7,015 nt of DNA from MGNI01 sp964353875 (lineage in GTDB: Bacteria; Chloroflexota; Anaerolineae; Anaerolineales; E44-bin32). Positions 1-5,579 of this stretch are shown here, piece after piece. The stretch lies in NCBI GenBank assembly GCA_964353875.1, contig CAYGXU010000146.1:1-7015 (forward strand), in the 5' to 3' direction. The first letter of the stretch is position 1. Every line of letters begins with the position of its first letter. Both the position numbers and the translations under genes were made by a program. The notes beneath the pieces were generated by a model that saw nothing but the letters and a program-made list of their open reading frames with translations, was not told the DNA's origin and made no database searches.

Positions 1-2
1 GA

Positions 3-1391
3 TCCTACCGCCAACTGCCTCTGCTGCTTTATCACCTCCAGACCAAATGGCGCGACGATCCTCGCCCCCGGGCGGGTTTGATTCGAGCGCGCGAGTTCAC
101 CATGCTGGATAGTTATAGCCTTGACGCAGATATTGCTGGCCTGGATGATCAATATGATGCTCACTATCACACCTATTTCAAGATTTTCCATCGCTGCGGA
201 CTGCCCGTGATCGCGGTGAAATCCGATGTCGGCATGATGGGTGGGACTCAGGCGCACGAATTTATGTATCTCAATCCAATCGGTGAGGACTCCATCCTGA
301 TCTGTGATGGTTGCGGTTATATGGCCAACCGTCAGGTTGCGCGCATCAACAAATCCTTGCCAAGCACAGAGGATCAACGACCGCTTGAAAAAGTCGCCAC
401 TCCCGGCGCGCATACGATTGCTGATCTGGCGGCTTTCCTCGATATCCCCAAGTCGAAAACAGCCAAGGCTGTATTCTTCCTGGCCGCCTCGATCAGCGGC
501 GACCAAATTCTGGAACGTTTGATCTTTACTATCCTACGAGGCGATATGGATCTGAACGAGACCAAACTGGCAAACGCCCTTGGAGCCAGGGCTCTACGCC
601 CCGCCACAGACGAGGAAATCGCCGCGGTTGGCGCCGTGCCTGGTTTCGCCTCACCCATCGGACTGGAAAAGGCCTTCGTCGTGGTCGATGATTTAATCCC
701 CGCCTCCCCCAATTTGGTCGCAGGCGCGAACGAGGTGGATCATCACTTCCTCAATGTCAACTATGGGCGTGATTTCCAAGCCGACTTGATCGTCGACCTG
801 GTCGAAGCAAACGCGGACGCGCCCTGTCCTCGATGCCAACATCCCATGCGGTCTGAGCGCGGCGTCGAAGTGGGGAATATTTTTAAGTTAGGGACACGTT
901 ACAGCGAAGCAATGGGCGCCACCTACCTCGACCGCGACGGAAGATCCACACCGGTGGTCATGGGATCGTATGGCATCGGTCTTGGCCGTCTCTTGGCATG
1001 TATCGCTGAAGAACATCAAGATGAAGACGGCCTTCTCTGGCCGATTGCCGTCGCGCCCTATGAAGTTCACCTGATCTCACTGGAGGGGAAGATTGATCTT
1101 GTGGAGCAAATCTATCAGCAACTAAGAGCGGAGGGGATGGAAGTGCTTTATGATGATCGCGACGAACGCCCTGGGGTGAAGTTCAAAGATGCTGACCTGA
1201 TCGGCCTACCATTACGACTCACATACGGAAAACGCTCGCTAGAACAGGGGGGGATAGAATTGAAAGCTCGTCACGAAGATGAACGTCGAATCGTGCCTAT
1301 GGAAGCGATCTTGCCACAAGTGGTATCGACACTTGCCGCCCTTAAAGAAGCCTGGAGAGGAAGACCTCTGCAAATTCCAGAACCGGATTGA
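3..1391 (+). CDS. proS: Prolyl-tRNA synthetase (class II, bacterial type with editing insertion), 5'-truncated by the window edge
   Basis: The enzyme charges tRNA-Pro with proline in the cytoplasm. The reading frame is open from base 3, and the residues before the TTG at 78 (SYRQLPLLLYHLQTKWRDD) are conserved ProRS sequence. That TTG is therefore internal and the true start lies outside the window. The visible part is 462 residues; the family is usually about 570, so roughly 110 N-terminal residues are missing. In order one sees class II motif 2 (RAREFTMLDSY), the GGTQAHEFM segment, CDGCGYMANR, the YbaK-like editing insertion (ATPGAHTIADLAAF to NVNYGRDF, about nt 400-780), CPRC followed by GNIFKLGTRYS, motif 3 (GSYGIGLGRLLA, nt 963-998), and the anticodon-binding domain with YDDRDERPGVKFKDADLIG. 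The stop is TGA at 1389-1391. An HD-domain gene remnant follows after 83 bp on the same strand. No lesion is visible in the portion present. Confidence 0.97.
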   Translation, partial: SYRQLPLLLYHLQTKWRDDPRPRAGLIRAREFTMLDSYSLDADIAGLDDQYDAHYHTYFKIFHRCGLPVIAVKSDVGMMGGTQAHEFMYLNPIGEDSILICDGCGYMANRQVARINKSLPSTEDQRPLEKVATPGAHTIADLAAFLDIPKSKTAKAVFFLAASISGDQILERLIFTILRGDMDLNETKLANALGARALRPATDEEIAAVGAVPGFASPIGLEKAFVVVDDLIPASPNLVAGANEVDHHFLNVNYGRDFQADLIVDLVEANADAPCPRCQHPMRSERGVEVGNIFKLGTRYSEAMGATYLDRDGRSTPVVMGSYGIGLGRLLACIAEEHQDEDGLLWPIAVAPYEVHLISLEGKIDLVEQIYQQLRAEGMEVLYDDRDERPGVKFKDADLIGLPLRLTYGKRSLEQGGIELKARHEDERRIVPMEAILPQVVSTLAALKEAWRGRPLQIPEPD

Positions 1392-1474
1392 TGTTAGTAT
1401 TTCCACAATGATTTGGTCGATCCATTCGCCTCACCTGAACATGACCCATGTCTTGAGTATGATTGGAGACTTCC

Positions 1475-2067
1475 ATGGATGATCGTCAAGCTCAGATCCT
1501 ACGCTTCTTGGAGATCATTGAGCCGCTCAAATCCATCAGCGCGCTACAATCCTTTCAGATCATAGTCGCAACGAGAGTGACGCCGATTATTCATAGCATA
1601 TGGCCCTCTTCTCTTTGCTATTGTACAAACAACTCCAAGAAGATGTGCAGATCGAACAGGTCCTGTCAATGATCCTCATCCACGACCTGGGAGAAATCAT
1701 TGCTGGGGACAGTTTCGCTTTTTCTGCAGAACATAGTGATCCCTCACATGAGCGCCAGGCCTTGAAGGCTCTGCTCTCCTTACTTCCAACCGATCTGAGC
1801 GAGAGCATCGCTGCCTACTGGAACGAATTCACATTCGGGGATTCTAACGAAGCGCGTTATGCCAGGGCGATCGACCGCTTGCAAGCCCTGGCACAAAACG
1901 TATTCGGCGCAAGACACACCTGGCGCGAACGTGGCGTCACAGAAGCGATGAGTCGGTATCTTAATAAGGAAGCGATGTCCTTCGATCCCGCGCTTCGTAC
2001 GATCTTTGAGATGCTCTATCAACGCGCCGCGGAAGAAGGTCTCTGGACCGCAAAAGAAAAACAGTAG
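1475..2067 (+). pseudogene. HD-domain phosphohydrolase (YfbR/HD_3-like), interrupted by a frameshift and an amber codon
   Basis: Proteins of this family are metal-dependent HD phosphohydrolases, often nucleotidases. The ATG at 1475 has GGAG at 1465-1468 and opens MDDRQAQILRFLEIIEPLKSI. After codon 1535-1537 the homologous sequence continues in the -1 frame as QRATILSDHSRNESDADYS, then TAG at 1594-1596, then HMALFSLLLYKQL. The family reads roughly SRxENxAEHSWHxA here, so the TAG stands at the conserved Trp and DADY replaces AEH, losing the first metal-ligand His. The rest, from 1597 to the TAG stop at 2065, is an undamaged frame. It contains the HD pair (ILIHDLGEIIAGD) and the later Asp (ARAIDRLQ). 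One missing C in ATCCAGCGC near 1537 would explain the shift. A 155-aa product from ATG 1600 would lack the first helix and the first metal His. Sequencing error is an alternative to real decay. The family call is secure; the exact substrate is unknown. Confidence 0.8.
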
Positions 2068-2135
2068 AATAAGCGGCTCAGTCAAGTCAACACTGCAGTC
2101 AAAGCAGCGACTCCGCCATGTGTTATTCCATACAA

Positions 2136-2161
2136 GCCCCAGCCCGTCGTTGGGCTGGGGC
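2136..2161. terminator. Bidirectional terminator-like hairpin between convergent genes
   Basis: GCCCCAGCCC (2136-2145) pairs perfectly with GGGCTGGGGC (2152-2161) around the 6-nt loop GTCGTT. It lies 68 bp after the HD remnant's stop and 40 bp after the vWA gene's stop on the other strand, so it is placed to serve both. Neither side has a strong T tract: CTAGCCTTTACT follows on + and TTGTATGG on -. Intrinsic termination is therefore likely but not certain. Confidence 0.65.
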
Positions 2162-2201
2162 CTAGCCTTTACTACTGACCCTTGCGATGATCACAAAGAC
2201 T

Positions 2202-3470
2202 TTATTGGTAAATGTCTTGATGGGCTAACTCCTCCCTCACCAATCTTAGTACGAGATCATCCAAGTCTTGCACCCCATAGCTATCGACATTCATCGTGCT
2301 CACATCCCCAGGCTCACCCCCATTGCTTGGTTCTTCATAGGTCAAAAAGATGAAACGAGATTGGGTGAATTGCGCCATCTGACGGAAGATGTATTCCGCT
2401 TGATCATCACTGCCACTGGCCGCAATGGGGAAGATCTTAATCCCATTGGCGGCAGCAATGGCCATCTCCTGGGCATAATCGAAATCCTGAGCGTAATCCA
2501 GGTGGGGTGGAGCATCGGCGACCAGGAAGATCAGACGAATACTGTCCTCCTCTCGCCAGTCCAACCTATGCAGGGCTACATGTAAAGCCTCATTGAGGGA
2601 TTCGGGGTAGTCACCGCCACCTTCCGCTTGGATCTGATCGAGTTGTCCTGAAAACCTTTGAACATTGGAGGTGAAATCAGCCATGGCGACAACATAGTCA
2701 TCGCCCCGATCCCTATAACTGACCAGTCCGAAACGTAGATCTGGGCGCGGATGGAAATCGTCGATTTGATCGGCGATACTTAATATGCTCGATTGCAGCG
2801 CTTCAATTTCGTCGCTCATGCTTCCTGTAGAGTCGAGCAGGAAGAGCACATCCAGGCCAATTTCATTTTGCCTATGATTCAATTGCTCCAATTTTCCCAC
2901 CCAGCTTTCTTGCTGGTCTCTAAGCATTTCAAATGTTTGAGCAATACCATCTTTATGGATCGAAACCAGAAACGAGCGGGATTGAGAATTACCCTGCGCG
3001 CGCGGGAAGAACAGCGTCTGACCTGTGGCAAAGGTCCGTCCCTCCCATAGTTTCACCTGACCATCCCAGATCGTGACTTTGGCGTCCAAGATCGGATGGT
3101 TATTCCCATCCAAGGCGGTGATGATGTAGCGCTCGCTGATATCGACATCGTGGACGTACGGTCCCTGGTAGTTCCACCGGTATTGAAGGTACTCCTCCCA
3201 GCCTGCATTATCATCCACCTCCCCTGCCCGCACCTCAGGCAATTGCTGCCTGCGATCCTGTTCTCGATAAGGCGTTGGCGAGACGAGTGGCATCACAGTG
3301 GGCAGGACCTGCGTTGGAGAGACCGCTTGGATCGCTGTTGGGTACTTCACTGGAGGAACAGCCGTCACGGGAAGTAGTTCTGCCGGATTCTTGGCCAGCA
3401 CCGCACAACTACTTATACCAACAGTAAGAAGGGCAAATATTAATAAGCTAAAGGTTCGATTTTTGAACAT
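2202..3470 (-). CDS. Secreted lipoprotein with a von Willebrand factor A domain
   Basis: This 422-aa protein has a lipoprotein signal: FKNR, a hydrophobic stretch, then the lipobox GISSC with the modifiable Cys at 22. It should be anchored on the outer face of the membrane. Residues 30-70 form a Pro/Thr/Val-rich spacer. Residues about 105-175 look like a small beta-sandwich (ITALDGNNHPILDAKVTIWDG; FATGQTLFFP), possibly a carboxypeptidase-regulatory or Ig-like fold. The vWA domain covers about 205-412. It has the MIDAS motif DSTGS at 213-217, the GGGDYPES loop at 284-291 and DAPPH at 319-323, so metal-dependent ligand binding looks intact. The ATG at 3468-3470 has a GAAAGGAG ribosome site 7 nt upstream. 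A promoter candidate and terminator-like hairpins separate it from the upstream lipoprotein. The ligand is unknown; adhesion or assembly of a surface complex is a guess. Confidence 0.92.
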   Translation of the reverse strand: MFKNRTFSLLIFALLTVGISSCAVLAKNPAELLPVTAVPPVKYPTAIQAVSPTQVLPTVMPLVSPTPYREQDRRQQLPEVRAGEVDDNAGWEEYLQYRWNYQGPYVHDVDISERYIITALDGNNHPILDAKVTIWDGQVKLWEGRTFATGQTLFFPRAQGNSQSRSFLVSIHKDGIAQTFEMLRDQQESWVGKLEQLNHRQNEIGLDVLFLLDSTGSMSDEIEALQSSILSIADQIDDFHPRPDLRFGLVSYRDRGDDYVVAMADFTSNVQRFSGQLDQIQAEGGGDYPESLNEALHVALHRLDWREEDSIRLIFLVADAPPHLDYAQDFDYAQEMAIAAANGIKIFPIAASGSDDQAEYIFRQMAQFTQSRFIFLTYEEPSNGGEPGDVSTMNVDSYGVQDLDDLVLRLVREELAHQDIYQ

Positions 3471-3477
3471 GGTGTAG

Positions 3478-3485
3478 CTCCTTTC
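3478..3485 (-). promoter_or_regulatory. Ribosome binding site of the vWA lipoprotein gene
   Basis: Read on the - strand this is GAAAGGAG, 7 nt before the ATG at 3468-3470. The match to the Shine-Dalgarno consensus supports this start, as does the signal peptide that begins at once after it. Confidence 0.8.
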
Positions 3486-3542
3486 TTCATGCTCTGTGAG
3501 CCGAGCTTTGCCTTTAGCTTACCCCTTACCCCTCCCCTGGTC

Positions 3543-3571
3543 TTGATACAGTCTTGACAGTCGGATGACAA
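3543..3571 (-). promoter_or_regulatory. Candidate sigma-70-type promoter of the vWA gene
   Basis: On the - strand TTGTCA (3566-3571; 5 of 6 to TTGACA) and TATCAA (3543-3548; 4 of 6 to TATAAT) are separated by exactly 17 nt. Transcription would start near 3536 and leave a leader of about 65 nt with a G-rich stretch. The spacer and -10 carry an 11-bp-spaced direct repeat, TGTCAAGAC and TATCAAGAC. This was found by eye only; transcription start mapping would settle it. Confidence 0.4.
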
Positions 3572-3701
3572 AACATTGGATGCAGATGTAATTGAGAGTA
3601 ACTTCCACCAGGAAGATGTCTTTCAGACTATCCAATGAGGTGGTTTTGGCATTTCTTCACCCACTGCTTAGAAAGAAATATTGCGACGTATTAATATCCA
3701 T

Positions 3702-3735
3702 AAAAGCACTTGCCCCCAACCAGGTGGGGGCAGTG
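3702..3735 (-). terminator. Intrinsic-terminator-like hairpin downstream of the duplicated-domain lipoprotein gene
   Basis: On the - strand TGCCCCCA (3725-3732) pairs with TGGGGGCA (3711-3718) around the 6-nt loop CCTGGT. The stem extends through CAC/GTG (3733-3735 with 3707-3709) past one bulged base at 3710, and then CTTTTA follows. A GC-rich stem with a short T run in this orientation, about 120 nt after the stop of the gene at 3852, fits Rho-independent termination. There is no T run on the + side. Confidence 0.6.
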
Positions 3736-3803
3736 TCTGGGGTTGATAAGTTGTCGGACAGGCCTTTGTCTTGGCCCTGTAGAATAGGTCAGGTTGCCTT
3801 AAC

Positions 3804-3843
3804 ATTGGATAATCGCCCGTAGGGCGCCAAGCGATTATCCAAT
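3804..3843 (-). terminator. Perfect 13-bp inverted repeat just after the lipoprotein stop codon
   Basis: ATTGGATAATCGC (3804-3816) and GCGATTATCCAAT (3831-3843) are exact reverse complements around a 14-nt loop. The repeat begins 8 nt after the stop codon of the gene at 3852. A shorter competing hairpin, CGCCC/GGGCG with loop GTA (3814-3826), overlaps the left arm. No T tract follows on the - strand, so a 3'-end stabilising hairpin or a protein site is as likely as a terminator. I place it on - because of its position after that gene. Confidence 0.5.
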
Positions 3844-3851
3844 ATTCGTCT

Positions 3852-4985
3852 TTATTCAAGCGCCAGGTAGCGTTGGTTCTCCCCGCTGAAATCCAATAGG
3901 GGATTATAGACCGCCAATAATCCTGTCTCTCCTTGGCTGGCCTGCATCACAATCCAGCCCTCATACTCCCCGCTGGGGAATAAGGGAATGTCAAGGATGG
4001 GTTCAGGCTCAACGACAAAGAGGACTTCATAAAGCACATTCTTATCGCCTGTCGCCTGGAAATCGGTTGAATCGATATACATCGATCCATCGATCGTGCT
4101 GATATAGCGTACATGCACTCTGGCCAAGATATACTCCATCCCCTCCGCAGGGGATTCATTGAATTCATTGGCCTCCATAATCATCGCTAGCGCTTCTTCC
4201 CCTCGAATCACCTCGAGGATGGTTACCTGCCAATCTTCCGAGACGACCGTCTCACCCAATGGGGCAGGATTGTTGCGATCGGTGCCCAGATCCGTCGGTT
4301 GGATGTCCTTAAGTTCGGGCGGAATACCGAGTGAGGCGCCCTCATCTAAGGCAATGTAGCGGAAACGATCCTCGTCATAATTCATGATCTCATCGAAGAC
4401 CAGGATCAGATTGCCTTCGCCTTCGCCGATCAAATAGACCGCCCAGCCCTCAGTCTCTCCATCCTTATAAAGATCAGCATAAAGCTCCGGATCAGGCGGA
4501 TAGGCATCGAATGATGTATAGTACTCTATATAACGATCTCCGGTGACATTGAAATCCCCACCGCTGATATTATGTTCATCGGAATCATTGTAAGTGCATT
4601 TGGCATGGATCTTGAGCAGCAAATACTCCCACCCTTCTGGTGGCGGCTCATTCCACGAATCGGCCGCTTGAAGAGCCTGCCAGGCTTCATCACCTCGCAT
4701 GATCTCCACCACCTGGAAATCCCAATTGGGGCCGGAGATCAATTCGCTACGCGCATAAGGATTACTTCTGCTCATTCCCAAGGCTGAAGCTGTCGGCGTC
4801 GGTGGGACGGGAGTTGGCTTCAGAGTTGAAGTTGCCTCGGGCTTGATCTCTTCGGCAGTAGGCTGAGCTTGTGGCTGCTCGGTTTCAACGGACTCACTCG
4901 CCCCGAGACTGCAGGCAAGCGACGCACCAGCGAGTGCCAAGATGACCAATGAAATAATTAATGCTCTTTTGTTTCGATTTCGCAT
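3852..4985 (-). CDS. Lipoprotein of unknown function with two tandem copies of one domain
   Basis: This 377-aa protein starts with NRNKR, a hydrophobic stretch and the lipobox ASLAC (Cys 25). A Glu/Pro/Thr-rich spacer follows at about 30-67 and includes KPTPVPPTPT. The rest is two copies of the same domain, at about 70-214 and 234-377. They share NP(Y/A)... then WxFQV/WQVTILEVIRG, the P(P/A)EG(W/M)EY(L/I)L segment, F(N/Q)xTGD, (E/Y)EGW(A/I)V, and a final RY(I/L)AL. The pattern of beta strands ending in EGW-V resembles extracellular DUF4352-like beta-sandwich domains, but I could not confirm that family. The product should sit on the outer membrane face or cell surface. The ATG at 4983-4985 has GGAGGA 6 nt upstream. 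It is divergent from the ATPase-winged-helix regulator, which may control it. No catalytic motif is visible. Confidence 0.9.
   Translation of the reverse strand: MRNRNKRALIISLVILALAGASLACSLGASESVETEQPQAQPTAEEIKPEATSTLKPTPVPPTPTASALGMSRSNPYARSELISGPNWDFQVVEIMRGDEAWQALQAADSWNEPPPEGWEYLLLKIHAKCTYNDSDEHNISGGDFNVTGDRYIEYYTSFDAYPPDPELYADLYKDGETEGWAVYLIGEGEGNLILVFDEIMNYDEDRFRYIALDEGASLGIPPELKDIQPTDLGTDRNNPAPLGETVVSEDWQVTILEVIRGEEALAMIMEANEFNESPAEGMEYILARVHVRYISTIDGSMYIDSTDFQATGDKNVLYEVLFVVEPEPILDIPLFPSGEYEGWIVMQASQGETGLLAVYNPLLDFSGENQRYLALE
3855..4778 (-). repeat. Coding tandem domain duplication inside the lipoprotein
   Basis: Codons for residues 70-214 (about 4344-4778) and 234-377 (about 3855-4286) encode homologous domains in the same order of motifs: RG(D/E)EA, (P/A)EG-EY, TGD, EGW and RY-AL. 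The DNA itself has diverged, so the duplication looks old. The copies differ in charge and in the TGD to EGW interval; only copy 1 has a Cys (130). Confidence 0.85.
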
Positions 4986-4991
4986 TTCTTA

Positions 4992-4997
4992 TCCTCC
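4992..4997 (-). promoter_or_regulatory. Ribosome binding site of the duplicated-domain lipoprotein gene
   Basis: GGAGGA on the - strand, 6 nt before the ATG at 4983-4985. This near-consensus site fixes the start. Confidence 0.8.
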
Positions 4998-5193
4998 GGT
5001 TTGGTATTTTTAAAGAATCCATCCTTTCTGAGTGAGTGATCAGATCGAAGCTTAAAATCAGGATGGTTACCCTATTGCGCTGGAAATGACCTGTCCGCTC
5101 GCCCTTTCCAACTCAAGCGCTATTTAAACGAAACCAATCACATTTTGTTACAAATCGGGGAATCTTAAAAGAATAAAATCCACTCCTCCGGCT

Positions 5194-5230
5194 TTACCGG
5201 GCGACTTTGCTTCGCCCAATCCCCTGGTAA
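5194..5230. other. Structured element in the lipoprotein leader (nested hairpins)
   Basis: GGGCGA (5199-5204) pairs with TCGCCC (5212-5217) around a 7-nt loop. Directly outside, TTACC (5194-5198) pairs with GGTAA (5226-5230), leaving 5218-5225 as a one-sided internal loop. A competing CCGG/CCGG hairpin (5188-5191 with 5197-5200) would break both. Downstream on the - strand comes a T-rich run (about 5163-5180). If the promoter at 5293-5321 is real, this lies in a leader of about 300 nt before the lipoprotein ATG. I could not match it to a known riboswitch class. Confidence 0.35.
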
Positions 5231-5292
5231 CTGAACTATGGAAATAAGACTGAATATTTCGTATTTATATATAGGACGATAATTGTTTATTC

Positions 5293-5321
5293 AGGATAAA
5301 TGAAAACCATTTCATAGTCAA
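5293..5321 (-). promoter_or_regulatory. Candidate promoter of the duplicated-domain lipoprotein gene, with palindromic spacer
   Basis: On the - strand TTGACT (5316-5321; 5 of 6) and TATCCT (5293-5298; 4 of 6) are 17 nt apart. The spacer contains the perfect inverted repeat ATGAAA-ACCA-TTTCAT (5300-5315), which could be an operator. Transcription would start near 5286. The surrounding DNA is very AT-rich, so a chance match is possible. Confidence 0.35.
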
Positions 5322-5441
5322 TATATTCTTCTAAAATTTGGGCGCTAAAAGCTTGCTCTACTGAAGCCAATTAACCTGACGTTTTATTAAGCGACTTCCT
5401 GCTTCCTTGATCCGTAATCTCCCCTAAACTTCGCCATACAA

Positions 5442-5464
5442 CAATCAATACGCTTAATTGATTG
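5442..5464. promoter_or_regulatory. Perfect 8-bp inverted repeat, possible operator
   Basis: CAATCAAT (5442-5449) and ATTGATTG (5457-5464) are exact reverse complements around ACGCTTA. The centre-to-centre distance of 15 bp places the half-sites about one and a half helical turns apart. It lies 115 bp before the regulator ATG and could bind a dimeric regulator. Binding is inferred only from the symmetry. Confidence 0.35.
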
Positions 5465-5563
5465 ACTCCCCATCATATTAACAAGGAACGTTAAAGCATG
5501 ATCCATGCACCAGATAACCACACTTGCATCAAAGGCTGCGCATCTATCCCTGTGAGCGAGATT

Positions 5564-5572
5564 TGCTACAAT
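5564..5572 (+). promoter_or_regulatory. Extended -10 element giving a probable leaderless mRNA for the regulator
   Basis: TGC followed by TACAAT (5 of 6 to TATAAT) ends 7 nt before the ATG at 5580. Transcription would therefore begin at or within a base or two of the start codon. No -35-like hexamer lies 16-18 nt upstream, which fits an extended -10 promoter. No Shine-Dalgarno sequence is at a usable distance; the nearest, GAGCGAG, is about 20 nt away. Confidence 0.5.
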
Positions 5573-5579
5573 AACGATC

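Larger units (their letters stand above)
3471..3851. other. Intergenic region between the two lipoprotein genes (381 bp)
   Basis: I see no gene here. An open frame on + at 3592-3822 has no ribosome site, no recognisable domain, and runs through two hairpins, so I do not call it. On the - strand the region holds, in order of transcription, the hairpin just after the upstream gene's stop, a second terminator-like hairpin with a TTTT tail, about 130 bp with no recognised signal, the promoter candidate, a G-rich leader and the ribosome site of the vWA gene. Confidence 0.6.
4986..5579. other. Divergent intergenic control region (594 bp)
   Basis: No gene is supported here. Two overlapping - strand open frames (5387-5581 and 5544-5729) lack ribosome sites and recognisable domains and overlap the regulator's start. 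The region is AT-rich in 5220-5340. It carries, from left to right, the lipoprotein's ribosome site, a 7-bp inverted repeat (CCATCCT 5019-5025 with AGGATGG 5060-5066), a GC-rich structured island near 5188-5230, a - strand promoter candidate around 5293-5321 with a palindromic spacer, an 8-bp inverted repeat at 5442-5464, and the regulator's extended -10 at 5564-5572. Confidence 0.65.

Noticed and set aside
78..80. TTG at 78 as the start of proS
   Set aside because: The frame is open to the window edge and the residues upstream are conserved ProRS sequence, so the gene simply begins outside the window.
1463..1465. TTG at 1463 as start of the HD gene
   Set aside because: ATG 1475 has GGAG at a proper distance and matches the usual start of the family; the TTG would put the ribosome site inside the coding sequence.
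1594..1596. Amber recoding (pyrrolysine or programmed read-through) in the HD gene
   Set aside because: It sits at a conserved Trp and is accompanied by a nearby frameshift and loss of a metal-ligand His, which points to decay or error.
2006..2353. 115-codon + strand frame spanning the HD gene end, the hairpin and the vWA gene end
   Set aside because: It overlaps two supported genes and the intergenic hairpin; the translation has no coherent domain.
3592..3822. 76-codon + strand frame between the lipoprotein genes
   Set aside because: No ribosome site or known motif, and it runs through one terminator-like hairpin and into a second on the other strand.
5160..5235. c-di-GMP-I riboswitch, suggested by GCAAAG in a loop on the - strand
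   Set aside because: The conserved GGCAAACC-type arm and tetraloop-receptor layout are missing, and GCAAAG falls in a hairpin loop in place of the junction.
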